DNA from: Prostheceraeus crozeri
Lineage: Eukaryota; Platyhelminthes; Polycladida; Euryleptidae
Reading direction: 5' to 3'
DNA: 64,000 nt
Assembly: GCA_907163375.1 (NCBI GenBank)
Contig: CAJQUW010007056.1
Span: forward strand, 62,001-126,000
Notes under the pieces: model-generated
The model's database searches: none
Seen by the model: only the letters and a program-made list of their open reading frames with translations
What the model was told of the DNA's origin: nothing
Made by a program: the position numbers and the translations under genes
Shown here: positions 46,726-57,862 of the stretch, piece after piece
Layout: every line of letters begins with the position of its first letter
How positions within the stretch are numbered: position 1 is the first letter of the stretch

Positions 46726-48370
46726 TTGAGCCACTTTGCAACAAAGAAAATTCTATTTCAACCTTTATTTTCATTTATCTACCAATTTTGTGTGTAATTG
46801 ACAGCATTTCATTTGATGAGACAAAATTTAGGTGGTTCACTTTTTATGACCATCACTATATTTGGTGCACAACATATTTTGTAAGTTTATATTACAATAT
46901 TTGTATGATTACTTTTGTAGCTCTATTTTATGTTCTGCTACAGTCACTTGTTATCACTCATTCCTTGTTTCAATTATTGATTATCAATGCAATTATGATG
47001 CATGACCTGAAGTTTGTAATAGAATTTATCAAAGCCCATGCAACAAAGAATAAAGTCACATGTATTTCATGTAGTGGGTCCACTCAAGTCACTATCCAAC
47101 TTGATAAAGTAAGCCAAATAAGGCCCACAACCTAAGAAGGTCCAACCAATTTGTAGAAAACCAGTGTTAACAATAAACTACCGAATTGCTGTGTCGACAA
47201 ATGAAGAGACAATACAGTCTCCATCTAATTCATAAAAGAGATGAGCTGTGATTGGTCTGCTCGGCAGCCTGTTGAAGCTGAGGATTGAGAGCAGGGACAT
47301 GAATGTTGACTGCAGTTATTCTAAGGGATGTCACAAATGCACATGGCGATGAGTGATGAGCTTTGCTATCATGGTAACTACATTTATAAGTAAACAAGCA
47401 TTTATTTACGTAAATCAGTACAACACGTATTTTACATAAATTACGTGAATTTATTACACTGGTCAACAAAGAAAAAATAGTCTAAGTGTTTTTAGCTGAT
47501 TTCGGGTAAATCAAGTGTGTTGATTTCAATAATCACCTCAGATTTGCTCAATCAGGTCAACTTTTTAAACTAAGCTACATTTTGGGTTTTTCAAGTTTTG
47601 GCCTATACGATGATCCAGAGCTTCTCATGTACCGGTATTTTCTTACGTTCATGTTGCCATTCTTTTATTTTCTAGACTAGAAATGCAATTTCTGAAGATC
47701 TTTGCGTCACATCTGATCACCTAAAATGCTGCCCATCTGAAAATATGCAATTCACCATCAATGTCTCCACTGCTCAAATACCTTGTTGAATTCATCGCTT
47801 ATGACATTTCTATGATATTTTTGCACTCTGATGGACGTTTGTTCATTCACTCTGTTAGAGGATTTTCAACCAGTCTAGGTGCGAGTTCTTTGCTGCACTT
47901 TGTCAATCAATTCAACGAATGAAGGCAAGCTTTCAGAGCAATTTCTGTTTCAATCGAAGAGTCATATGCTATTTTTAGCCTTGTCGTCATATTTAATGAA
48001 TGTTGTCAGTGAATTTTGAATAACATATTCGCATTTTGCAGCTGAGGGATGACTTCAACCAGAAGATCTTGCAAAAACAGGCCTGACGTTTTCTGCTATA
48101 TCCCTTTTAGTCCCAAATTTTTTTTATTCAACGGAACAAATATTACTGATCATTTTTTATCTTTCTGGGATACTTTACAAGTACAGATAAAAAATTGAAG
48201 CGATTTGCACTTTTCTTGTATATTTTTTTGCTTGTATCATATGTGATACATTGGGACTTAACGGTTGCTTCAGCATTGTGTCATGCAATTGAACGAAAAC
48301 GCAACAATGACTGTTTGATTGTTTGTATGATTCAGCAGCACGCTAATTTCCACAAAGTCCTACAAAAGTC
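46726..48370. other. Intergenic, nothing firm
   Basis: Near 47,457 the words actggtcaacaaagaaaaaa and gtgtgttgatttcaataatc look like a dispersed repeat, but no ends are visible. No gene supported. Confidence 0.3.
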
Positions 48371-49298
48371 CTACTGGAGATATTCCAGAAAACAGTTTCG
48401 CTCTGGTCGCAAGCATAAATAAATGGCACATTTCATGCACCGAGTTTGTGTAAGGGCACTGCATTGTTTGCAGCGTTTTCTTGAAGTAACTGCAACCATT
48501 TCTGGCCAGTGGGCGACGGCGTCCTTCTTCACCTCCTCAATTGGAGCGACCTTGCGCACTCGCAGAATCCTATTCTCTGACTCATTCTCCATGATATCGA
48601 GATCGGGTGCTGACGTAGCCAAAGGCCGTCCACGTTTCCGTGCAGAAAATTTCCCATGGGGCTTGTCTGCATGATAAGTGAAGCGGCAATCTTGGTCGTG
48701 AATTCCAGCAAATCCATAACAAAAGGCTCATTGAGCTGCTTGCAGTCGCGTTTGTAATGTAGCCAACCGTTCACAACACACAAATGAATGACCCAAAGAA
48801 AGATCGGCCTGTACCACTTTCGGGTACCACATTCGAACGCTCCACGGCCCTCCTTCTTCAGCTGCTGTTCCGATTTCAGCTTGCATCCTCGAACCCGACT
48901 GCTCTGGACAGTTCCCACCGAATGGAACCACCACTCCAACAGCTTCACCTGCAAATTGGAAGGTTCTCTTCTTACTCCGTATAAGAAAATGAAGGTGAAA
49001 GGAATTGTCAATCATATACCTGTAGCTCAGGGAAGTTACAAAAATTGCCGAAATAGACAATGTGGTTTGCATGTTTTGGAAGAGATTCGCAGACTTTGAG
49101 TACAAGATCTCCAGGCTGAAAGCCGCAGGAATCCGCTACTTTTACCCTTGCTCCATCAACGAAATGAAAATCATAAGTGAAACCATCGACATCGTTGCGG
49201 GAGATAACCTGAAAACATAGATATAGGTAAATAGTATCAAATATAAGCCCATAGCATGAAAACATGCTTGATAACATGGATTCGAGTTGAGGAGACAT
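48371..49298 (-). pseudogene. Third piggyBac-like transposase (PGBD-like), C-terminal part
   Basis: Blocks in order on the minus strand: DFHFVDGARVKVADSCG, VLKVCESLPKHANHIVYFGN (the second catalytic region, normally FDNFFTS; here Gly replaces Asp), PELQVYD, KWYRPIFLWVIHLCVVNGWL, then a cysteine-rich end CKQCSALTQTRCMKCAIYLC ... RNCFLEY. At least two frameshifts separate the blocks. The style resembles the PGBD2/3-like branch and differs from the other two piggyBacs here. The N-terminal half and the ends are not seen. Confidence 0.75.
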
Positions 49299-50090
49299 GC
49301 GATAACATACATGTAATTTTTATTATCAAATGTTCTTGCTATGTTGACCATAGTAATGAAAGATGTCATATTTTGAAATGTAGAACGATAGAATGCATTG
49401 CAAGATAGTAGAACAGCAATACAGTACAGCAATATAGTACAGCAATATAGTATGGTAATGCAGTATGGTAACATAGATGACTCAAAGCTACTTCACGTAT
49501 ATGAAACTTTCCATTAGTTTGTTAGCATGAAATGGCATGAATCATGTAGTCCTTGCATGAATTATAGTCTATGTACGAATCTAATTTTGATGGATGACAT
49601 GTTGGTACGAGGATGTCTATAAGTCTACCTTAGAGCATTCGATAATAGTTATACAGCTACTCCATCCATACTCCATTCAAAGATATGACACTCGGCTCCC
49701 CCTCGTGAAATATTTTGGAATGTCGTATGGATGTCGTAGCTATATAACTATAATACATAATAATTATTAACTTTCCATTTATTAACTTTGCATAGAAATT
49801 GATTCAAGCGTCTCTCGGCTGACACTGACAGAGCCACGCGCCGAAACAGTGAATTTATATCCATGGGAACTTGAATCGCTATTCACATAAATTGTTCAGA
49901 TTTTGTTCCATTCAGTCCCAATGTATATATGATACATAGGATTTCATGCCTCTATTTTATAGTCGAAGAATGCTGTGTTCTAAAGTATCATCAAAACTGT
50001 TTATTTACATGCATACACAATAATACAAAAACACTTTTTGCTGGAATTATCAATTACCATTACATGCAGAAAAGATACAAAATCTCCTAC
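49299..50090. other. Intergenic up to the Polinton-like element; short microsatellite
   Basis: Bases 49,415-49,475 carry a short tandem repeat of roughly 13-15 bp (acagcaatatagt). Otherwise nothing recognised. Confidence 0.4.
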
Positions 50091-50321
50091 ATGAGTAATG
50101 GACAAAAGACCGTTCCAGGACACCATAAAATCAAAAAATTAGTACTTTTAAAAACGACATAAATTTATGAATTTAGTCCCTTTTTCAGGTTTTTAAGACC
50201 TAAATTCATGAATTTAGTCTATTCAAAAAGTACCATTTTTTGAAAAATGGTACTTTTAAAAACGACATAAATTCATGAATTTGAACCCTTTTTCAGGTTA
50301 TGAAGACCTAAATTCATAAAT

Positions 50322-50349
50322 CGGCTAAAGCCAGAGGAGCTTCGCTCCG
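50322..50349 (+). repeat. Double-hairpin module, sequence variant
   Basis: 28 bp, flanked on both sides by AT. Hairpin one is GGC-taaa-GCC, hairpin two GGAGC-ttc-GCTCC. Different bases from the common form but the same layout and length. Confidence 0.55.
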
Positions 50350-50573
50350 ATTTGGGCGTTTTTAAAAATACCCAATTTTTCAAATTTTTCAAAATCTCAA
50401 ATTTGAGAATTACAATTTTCACCCCCAAAATCATGACCGTTCTAGGACACCGAAAATCATAAAAGTTAAGAATCTCAAATTTGAGAATTACAATTTTCAC
50501 CCTTAAAATCATGACCGTTCTAGGACACTAAAAATTATAAAAGTTAAGAATTTCAAAATTTGAGAATTACAAT

Positions 50574-50601
50574 CGGGCGAAGCCCTAGAACCTTCGGTTC
50601 G
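50574..50601 (+). repeat. Double-hairpin module, copy 1
   Basis: 28 bp: GGGCGAAGCCC then AACCTTCGGTT, bounded by AT on each side. Filled site in the left-end array. Confidence 0.8.
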
Positions 50602-50682
50602 ATTTTCATTGCTTAAATCATGACCGTTCTAGGACACTAAAAATTATAAAAGTTAAGAATTTCAAAATTTGAGAATTACAAT

Positions 50683-50710
50683 CGGGCGAAGCCCTAGAAC
50701 CTTCGGTTCG
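50683..50710 (+). repeat. Double-hairpin module, copy 2
   Basis: Identical to copy 1, one array unit further on. Confidence 0.8.
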
Positions 50711-50826
50711 ATTTTCATTGCTTAAATCATGACCGTTCTAGGACACTAAAAATCATAAAAGTTGAGAATTTCAAATTCATGAATTTTATCCATCTTTCAG
50801 GTTTTTAAAATATATCATGTGACTAG

Positions 50827-50852
50827 CGAACCGAAGGTTCAGGGCTTCGCCG
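50827..50852 (-). repeat. Double-hairpin module, copy 3, inverted
   Basis: Inverse of the common form (AACCGAAGGTT then GGGCTTCGCC), slightly shorter, at the 5' border of the membrane protein gene. Confidence 0.7.
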
Positions 50853-50872
50853 TTAAAAATATTTCTTTAAAA

Positions 50873-51640
50873 ATGGATGAAACAAAAGTGGAAGGAACTT
50901 CAGAAATGGATGAAACAAAAATGGAAGGAACCTCAAGAATATATCCTTCGTTATCATATGAACGTAGTTCTACTTTAATGGACATTGAAAAGATTAACAT
51001 TGAAAAAATGAATAAAGAAAAACACAAAGATAGAGTTAGGTATATGAAAGATAAAGAATCTCAATTATTATTGAGATTAGAGCATTATAAAAAGTTAAGA
51101 AAGAGATGGTCTAAAGTTAAGAATGTAACACAAGGAATTGGCATATTCTTAACAATAAGTTTAGGTGCTTTAACAATTGTTATATCTTCAGGTGTTTTAG
51201 TAATTCCAGTAGTTGCTACAGCTTTAACAGGTACGGGCGTTTTTACAACTTCACTTGTTACAATGTTAGATAAATCTTTAATATCAAAGAAACGAAAATC
51301 ATTAAAAACTAAGCATTTACATATTAAAGAAGTCTATGATAAACTACACTACTACTTTCAAAGAGTATGTGATGATAATGTTATTACGTTAGATGAGATT
51401 GAAAAATTTGATCAAATAGCTAATGAAGTAAATCAAATATCATTTCAATCACAGACAGAAAAAGTTAATGATAAAAATAAAAAGGATGGTAAAATTTCTA
51501 GTGATGGTAAAACTTTTATTGATGATAAAATTTTTAATGAAGAAAATGAGAAAATTTTTTTAGAAGAGCTAAAAACTTTATTAGACAAAACTTTATTAGA
51601 CAAAACTTTATTAAACAAAACTTTATTAAACAAAACTTAA
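50873..51640 (+). CDS. Predicted membrane protein of the Polinton-like element
   Basis: About 255 residues if started at the ATG at 50,873 (MDETKVEGTSEMDETKMEGT); the frame is open further upstream, but that part is the inverted double-hairpin module and has no ATG start. A charged N-terminal half with coiled-coil character is followed by two hydrophobic spans (GIGIFLTISLGALTIVISSG and VLVIPVVATALTGTGVF), then a second charged part with DDNVITLDEIEKF, and ends in short repeats (LLDKT, LLNKT). Proteins with this layout (basic helix, double membrane span, acidic helix) are familiar to me from similar invertebrate elements, but without a known role. It is the only leftward gene on the plus strand in this part. 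Confidence 0.65.
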   Translation: MDETKVEGTSEMDETKMEGTSRIYPSLSYERSSTLMDIEKINIEKMNKEKHKDRVRYMKDKESQLLLRLEHYKKLRKRWSKVKNVTQGIGIFLTISLGALTIVISSGVLVIPVVATALTGTGVFTTSLVTMLDKSLISKKRKSLKTKHLHIKEVYDKLHYYFQRVCDDNVITLDEIEKFDQIANEVNQISFQSQTEKVNDKNKKDGKISSDGKTFIDDKIFNEENEKIFLEELKTLLDKTLLDKTLLNKTLLNKT

Positions 51641-51644
51641 AACA

Positions 51645-51725
51645 GGAAAATTTTAAACGTGAAAACTTTAAACGTGAAAACTTTAAACGTGAAAACTTTA
51701 AACGTGAAAACTTTAAACGAAAAGA
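51645..51725. repeat. 15-bp tandem repeat
   Basis: Five units of about cgtgaaaactttaaa directly after the membrane protein gene, preceded by actttatta repeats that form its tail. Confidence 0.8.
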
Positions 51726-51888
51726 TTACAAACAACAAAGCAATAAAAAAATAATTTGTTCAGTAAAATGTTTTTGCTGTATACCAATGTTACCACAAAA
51801 TTCAAATATTATATTTTAAAAAAAATAGACAAAATTAAAGCTGATAATAAAAAATAAAATATTAAAACATTATATTTGTATATTTTTA

Positions 51889-52584
51889 TTACTCGGTAAA
51901 CAATTGTTCGATAACTCTTTCATGAATTTTTTTATCAATATTAATTGTGATAAATCCATAATCTTTTGACCAAGCATTATTACACGATTGTTTAAATTCA
52001 TCTTTATCTCTTATACATAAATCTCTTAACAAATCACTTAAGTTTCTTGCATTTATTTCAAATAGTATAAATATATTTGCATTCTTTCCAATAACACTTC
52101 CATCTAATGAATACATACTTTGTGTCAAATAAAATACACTACAGTTATTATGTCTACCTCTTGTGAAATAATTTCTTTGAACTGACTGATTTCTGTCATT
52201 AACACAATCATCAAAAATTACACAATGTTTCATTGTTTTATCTAGTTTACTAGGATCTTGCATATTACCACTATCATCTATTAATTGTATTTTTATATAC
52301 TTATTTTTATTAGATTGAACTAATTGTTTATTTTTTGCTGCTTCTTCACACCACGAACTTATTTCTTCTTCATATTCAGATTTTTCATATTCTTCGAATA
52401 GAGAAGCAATTGCTGTTTTTGTAAGATTATTTTCAAATCCATATTTTAAAAATTGATAGACGGGTTGTTCTGCCGTTGTTGTATAAATTATAAGATTGTT
52501 ATAATCCAAAAAATTTGGAGTCGTTAAAATTTTAAATAATAGATATGTTTTTCCACATCCTGATCTTCCACAAATAACTGACAA
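51889..52584 (-). CDS. A32/FtsK-type packaging ATPase
   Basis: P-loop ATPase expected to drive DNA into the virion in Polinton-type elements and large DNA viruses. Walker A is GRSGCGKT near the start, Walker B is CVIFDDC at about residues 123-129, followed by YFTRGRHNNCSVFYLTQS, the conserved strand and sensor Gln of the poxvirus A32 family. Length (231 residues) suits the family. The true beginning may lie slightly upstream, where the DNA remains codon-like. A second ATPase at 59,367-60,875 shares the FT(R/K)GRH motif, so the two are likely related. Part of a fossil element; the gene looks essentially whole. Confidence 0.85.
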   Translation of the reverse strand: MSVICGRSGCGKTYLLFKILTTPNFLDYNNLIIYTTTAEQPVYQFLKYGFENNLTKTAIASLFEEYEKSEYEEEISSWCEEAAKNKQLVQSNKNKYIKIQLIDDSGNMQDPSKLDKTMKHCVIFDDCVNDRNQSVQRNYFTRGRHNNCSVFYLTQSMYSLDGSVIGKNANIFILFEINARNLSDLLRDLCIRDKDEFKQSCNNAWSKDYGFITINIDKKIHERVIEQLFTE

Positions 52585-52865
52585 AACTTTATTAGATAAA
52601 TTTGGATGATGATTAAATTTAAGTTTTTTTTATTTAAAGTCATTTCATTCATTTTTAAAGTAATAAATTCATCCATTATTGAATTAGTGTTTTTAAAAAC
52701 AAAAAAATAAAAATTTTAATTTAAGTTTATTTTTTTTGTTTCTAATAATAAGATTAATAAGGTTAATAATGAAAAATGATAAAAAAATTAAACTTCTCTA
52801 GCTTCGCGTGGGAGTTTATACCTCCCGTACCAAAAGATCTATCATAATCTCTTCACCTCCAAAAT

Positions 52866-53603
52866 TTATTTCTTGTCCTTTTTCATCAGTGATTTTAATG
52901 TTAATGTTGTTAATAGTTTTCTTGTAATAGGAAAATATATTAATGTTTGTGGAAATACATTTAATCTATAACCAATGGGTACAGTAAAAGCTGGAAAACT
53001 GAATATTAAATTTGATAATTTACCATTTATATATCCTCCTTCAATAATGTCACAATGTACAACAATTGAATTTATTTCAGTTATTTTTGGAATCTTCTCA
53101 CCTAAATGATAACCTTGACTATAGGTTTGTTTATTAAATCCTAATAGCTTTGACAATGATCTATCATGATTAAAATCAACTTGATGATTTTCGTCTAAAG
53201 TAAGAGAAAATTTATTAACTGCCGGTTCAACTGCAAAATGTAATTGTTTCTTATTTTTAAATGGTATACCTAAATGTCTCTTAATTTCATTTGATATTGT
53301 TTCAACTTCGTAAGAACCAGGAAGAAAAGTTAGTATTTTCCATGTTTTACCTTTATCAGTAGAATATCTAAATTGATCATTCACATCTTTGATAACGTTT
53401 TGAATAGTGTTAAATGTGGAGAAACTAGTCAATGCAATTTGATAATTTTTATTTTGTTCTAAATGTAGAATGGGTTCTAAATTACAAGTGTGTGATGAAG
53501 TAGTTGTTATAATTTTTAACGTCGTACTAAATTTTGATGAACCCAAAATCTCTGTTAAATTTTGTAAATGATTATTAATTTTGTCTAAATCTGCTGAACA
53601 CAT
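52866..53603 (-). CDS. Conserved protein of unknown role, possibly structural
   Basis: 245 residues, probably rich in beta strands. Blocks such as YQIALTSFSTFNTIQNV, FRYSTDKGKTWKI, PGSYEVETISNEIKRHLG, LSKLLGFN and a late FPAFTVPIGYRLNVFPQTLI followed by IYFPIT match, as far as I recall, a family spread through similar elements in cnidarians, insects and sponges. That recollection is not a database result. Placed between packaging ATPase and the next gene, a virion role (for example a minor capsid protein) is possible; this is inference. No membrane span or signal peptide. Confidence 0.6.
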   Translation of the reverse strand: MCSADLDKINNHLQNLTEILGSSKFSTTLKIITTTSSHTCNLEPILHLEQNKNYQIALTSFSTFNTIQNVIKDVNDQFRYSTDKGKTWKILTFLPGSYEVETISNEIKRHLGIPFKNKKQLHFAVEPAVNKFSLTLDENHQVDFNHDRSLSKLLGFNKQTYSQGYHLGEKIPKITEINSIVVHCDIIEGGYINGKLSNLIFSFPAFTVPIGYRLNVFPQTLIYFPITRKLLTTLTLKSLMKKDKK

Positions 53604-53666
53604 TTTTAAACTAAAAAATTAAATAAATATTTTTTATAAAAAATTAGAAACAACATATTTCAGCTA

Positions 53667-53699
53667 CGGGCGTAGCCCTGGAGGACATCAGAGATGTCC
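53667..53699 (+). repeat. Double-hairpin module, long form, copy 4
   Basis: 33 bp: GGGCGTAGCCC then GGACATCAGAGATGTCC. Its right part overlaps the end of the gene at 53,688-54,518. Confidence 0.75.
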
Positions 53700-54518
53700 A
53701 TTTACACTTTTATAATCCTCTTCATTTAGAATCTTTTTTTCTAACAGTCTTTTCAATATAGCATGAATTTCATTGAAACTAGAATTATGCCCTTCTTTTA
53801 TTGCAGATATTAAAATATTTAATCTATTTAGTAATTCTTGTGGATCATCTGGTAAAAATATGGTTGTTTCTGTTTTCTGTTTTTTTGTTTTCTGTTTTTC
53901 AGATAAACCTTTCCCTACTTTAACTCCCGTTGATAATAAATTTTCTAATTGTTTATAACGTCTAAGAGTTTTTACTGTGCCAACTCTATCTAATATAGTT
54001 TTATATTTTATTAGATCTTCTACAGCATAATTTTTTAAATCTGCTCCTCTTAAAAGATCAACAAAATTTCTATCTAAACTAATAGGTTTTTTATCTGGAG
54101 TAAAAATTAATCCTCGTAAAGGTTGTGGAAATATTTCTTTACCACCAAGATAAAATCTTGCAAATAATTTTTTATCTAAAAAGAAAGTAGAATGTTCGAA
54201 TAACATAGATTTTGGTAATTTTTTATCTATGTTTGCCTCTAATAAACCATAGTCATCTAATAGTGTTTTAAGTACAGGATCCGCTATATCAACACGTTTT
54301 TCATTAAGTTCCTTTTCAAGAGTTTTAAATGGTTCGACAGTTTTTTCATAATCAGTTTTTACTTCTTCAGTTATTTTTAATTTATCAAACATATCAGATT
54401 GAATACCAGCTTTTGTCATTCTATGTTGAAGATGATTTTCTTTCATAATATTTCTTTGTTTTATTAATTCGTCTAATTGTTTTATTCTTTTAAAATTATC
54501 AGCTCTAACTTTATCCAT
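53688..54518 (-). CDS. Uncharacterised helical protein with a duplicated head
   Basis: 276 residues. The first about 35 residues (MDKVRADNFKRIKQLDELIK, QRNIMKENHLQHRMTKAGI) recur, with few changes, as a separate small gene at 63,240-63,413 on the opposite strand. The middle contains FLDKKLFARFYLGGKEIFP and NFVDLLRGADLKNY, the end is charged with a Lys-rich linker (SEKQKTKKQKTETT). Proteins with a central 'loop then ..DLxxYKxIL' block are found in related elements, but I cannot name a function. The stop codon lies in the double-hairpin module. Confidence 0.6.
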   Translation of the reverse strand: MDKVRADNFKRIKQLDELIKQRNIMKENHLQHRMTKAGIQSDMFDKLKITEEVKTDYEKTVEPFKTLEKELNEKRVDIADPVLKTLLDDYGLLEANIDKKLPKSMLFEHSTFFLDKKLFARFYLGGKEIFPQPLRGLIFTPDKKPISLDRNFVDLLRGADLKNYAVEDLIKYKTILDRVGTVKTLRRYKQLENLLSTGVKVGKGLSEKQKTKKQKTETTIFLPDDPQELLNRLNILISAIKEGHNSSFNEIHAILKRLLEKKILNEEDYKSVNGHL

Positions 54519-54519
54519 T

Positions 54520-54660
54520 TTTATATGATAATTTTTTATTATTATTTTATTTTATAATATTTTATTTTATAATATTTTATTTTTATAATATTTTATTTTT
54601 ATAATATTTTATATTGTTATATTGTTATATTGTTAAATTTAGAAAATAGAAATTAGAAAA
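54520..54660. repeat. AT-rich spacer repeats
   Basis: Repeats of ttttataatattttattt (about five) and ttgttatat (three) fill the gap between two minus-strand genes; likely a promoter region by position only. Confidence 0.5.
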
Positions 54661-55798
54661 TTAAAAAGGTTCAGTAGTTATTCCATCAGGTAAAATTTTT
54701 CTTTTATCATCAAATGGATCTAATGCTAATTTATGTTCTTCTTTTAAATACATTTTATGTTTCTTTGAATTAAGTCTATAATTACATGCCGTTTTTATTT
54801 CATTATTAAATAATGCATTTTTATAATCTTGAAATGTTATTTGATTAGCCACTGATGCCTTTGAAATTCCTTTTAATGTTTTATGTGTTTTAATATTTTT
54901 ATTTGTATCATAACAGTAACATTTAGATTTTAAAAATATAGCTTCTGTTATGAAATCTTCATTTCCTTCTAATTCATCTTTTACTTTACATAAATCAGAA
55001 GGATGAATAATATCTTTTATTTTATTAATTTCTTTATCTAGTGAAGAACCATATGGTACTGTTAATTCTAAGAAAATAGAATCGGTATCTGTAAAGTGTA
55101 ATTTATAGTTTTTGCCATAAGCAGGTGCTAAATAATCATATATAAAACTATACATAAATAGTTTAGCTAATTCTAATATAGTGAAACCAATGAAATTAAA
55201 CTTATCATGTTTTACAATGCTTCTTCTTAGATGAACAGCACAAAGTTCATCACTGAATCTAGTAGTTCTTTTATATGTAGGTTTCCTTGTTAAATTTTGA
55301 AATCTATCTCTATCATAAACTATTTCAATATTTTGTCTATTACGCACATTTTCTAAAGTCTTACCATAAAATGCATTATTCATTAATTTGAAGAACATTC
55401 ATTAATTCCAAAATCATCTTTATTTCTTTTAGATATTTTGCGTTTTTCAATATTGAACTCAATATAATCTTTTAACCATTTAGATTTTTTATACACTAGT
55501 TTCCGGTGAATTTTTGTGAGAATCATTCCATGATCTAAATACCAATCTAGCATTCTTCCTTCAACAACATACTTTCCTTTATTACTTTGTGTTAACATAA
55601 GTTTTTTTGTTGGTCTGTATTTTTTCGGCATTATAGATTTTTGATAATCTGAAAAATCTTCTATATTGGGTATTTTGTTTTCTGGACAGAAAGGATAATA
55701 TTTTGTTGCGTCTTTTATATAATCAGGATATACTAAATCAACTTCATATACATAACCAAAATTATTTTCACCATCATATGTTCTTTGATAATCTAGAT

Positions 55799-55835
55799 CG
55801 GGTGAAGCCCTAGTAGACATCTCTGATGACGTACG
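55799..55835 (+). repeat. Double-hairpin module inside the polymerase gene, copy 5
   Basis: GGGTGAAGCCC then GACATCTCTGATG; the gene reads it on the other strand as TSSEMSTRASPD. Confidence 0.7.
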
Positions 55836-57194
55836 ATTATTACACCATGTCATTTCACCTGTTGGTAATTCTTGTATCATGCAAGAAGAATATAAGCTAT
55901 TAAAATCATAATATAACAAATAGTTTTCTCTCATGAATTCATCAATTGCTTTTTCACGTTCTACTCCTTCTTGTTTCGTTCGAAAAATTTCTAATATTTT
56001 TTCTTTTTCTTCTGGAGATAAAGGTTTCATTATTCCATATTCTTGTGGATTTACTTTCTTATTATAACATTTAACATATCTATTACCTAAAACTGATGAA
56101 ACACCACCTCTAATTCCAGATTCAAAAAATAATAATTTATCATATGTATTTTCTTTATAATGTTTAAGTTTAACATTTGTATGTTTTAATCCTGCTAACC
56201 ATGTTAAACCTGGTGTAGAATAACAATAACATGGATCTATTCCGTAATATTCTAAACACATATCACGAAAGTTTTCAAAAAGATCAGCTAGTATTAATAC
56301 ATCTATCTGTAGATATTTCATTGTATAATCATACATTGTTTTACAATTTAACTCTCTACAATTTTTTTCAGCTTCTGCATAATCTTCTTCAGATAATTTT
56401 GATTGTTTTAATGTTGATTTAAATTTATTTATTGGAGGAAGTTGTTTTTCTTCCATAATTTTATTCACAGAATTAAAATCTCCAGTTATGTACTCATACG
56501 GAAATATTCCTTTTAAAGGTTTTAAATTATATTTATTTAATATTTTACATTGTTCAGGTTTCAAAGTTTTTCCCATAACATCTAATGAATAAGGAGTAAA
56601 AAATCTAAATGCATCTAAAATTCTAATACAACCTAATTGCATTGAAAAATATTCTTCTTCTTGTTTACATAGTACATTTATTTTTTGTTGTTGTAATTTT
56701 TCAGATGAAAATAAATCTTTCATTACTAGATGGAAATCATATTTAGAACCATTGTAGAAATATAAAGGAACAAAGTTATATTTAAATTTGTTAGCATTAA
56801 GATTACAAGAATTATGTGCTGCACCTCTATATAATCCATTTAGATGATCATGATCTTTTACTTTATCAATATATCTACCTCTGCCAGTTTTATATTTATT
56901 TATAAAACATTTTCCACAGTAATAACAATTTATTTCATCATGAAATTCTTTTCTTTCTTCATCCGTTAATGGTATCATTGGTTTATTTGTTTCAAGCAAT
57001 TGTGAAAAACGTCCTTGTAATTCTTCTACTTTCTTTGTAAACATTTCTGAACTGTCTTCACCATAGTATTGTAAATATTCTGATTTAAATAATTCAGGAT
57101 AATTCGAATGAATGTACATTCCCCAACATAATGGTTTTTGTTCAAATAAATATTTTTCTTTACTTTGTTCAGTTGAACTTTTTCCAGGCGCACT

Positions 57195-57262
57195 TTTTTC
57201 AGAATTATAATTTTCAGAATTATAATTTTCAGAATTATAATTTTCAGAATTATAATTTTCAG
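57195..57262. repeat. 15-bp tandem repeat in the polymerase linker
   Basis: Four to five units of ttttcagaattataa, read as SENYN on the coding strand. Confidence 0.8.
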
Positions 57263-57265
57263 AAT

Positions 57266-57293
57266 CGGGTGAAGCCCTGGAACTTTCCGTTCG
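57266..57293 (+). repeat. Double-hairpin module inside the polymerase gene, copy 6
   Basis: 28 bp with AT on both sides: GGGTGAAGCCC then AACTTTCCGTT; read as TESSRASPD. Confidence 0.75.
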
Positions 57294-57779
57294 ATTTTGT
57301 GTCATATTAACATTATATGCTTCAAAATCACAATAAATAGTAAAGGGTACTTTATTTTTAAAATACCATTTATTATATTCTAAATAATCATCTTTTGGAA
57401 AAGTATTTTGAACTGCTTCGTTTTGTTGACAATTCTCCAAATGTCTATTCATTTCTTCTAAAGTTCTAAAACTTGTCATACATTGAAGACAAGGAAAATT
57501 TTTATTATCTGAAGTTTTTGTAAATATAGAAACATCTTTACACAATATAAAATGACCCTGATAATATAATATATTCGCTTGTGCTGGTTGTTTTGACTGT
57601 TCTAGTTTTTCAAATTCATCTTTATATATTTCATGTGTTTCATTAATTTCTTTTGTAAGATTAAATGTATTTTGATAATAATTTTGATTTAATATTTGTA
57701 ACTGATAACTATATTCTTTATCATATTGTTCTTTATATTGTTGTAGACATTTTTTTAAAGATTCATTTATTTTTTGATT

Positions 57780-57862
57780 GGTTTCATTTTCTTTATTATT
57801 TAATTCTTTATTATTTAATTCTTCATTATTTAATTCTTCATTATTTAATATTTGAATTGTTT
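57780..57862. repeat. 15-bp tandem repeat in the polymerase linker
   Basis: About four units of tatttaattctt(c/t)at, read as NEELN and NKELN. Confidence 0.7.

Larger units (their letters stand above)
50431..50770. repeat. Left-end tandem array with empty and filled sites
   Basis: The word tcatgaccgt starts at 50,431, 50,509, 50,618 and 50,727: one unit of 78 bp, then two of 109 bp. The longer units contain the double-hairpin module at the same spot (after gagaattacaat); the shorter unit reads straight through (gagaattacaattttcac). Confidence 0.85.

Noticed and set aside
46467-47135. 222-residue protein with hydrophobic segments
   Set aside because: It is made of a LINE scrap, a Tc1 transposase scrap and AT-rich DNA read as hydrophobic residues.
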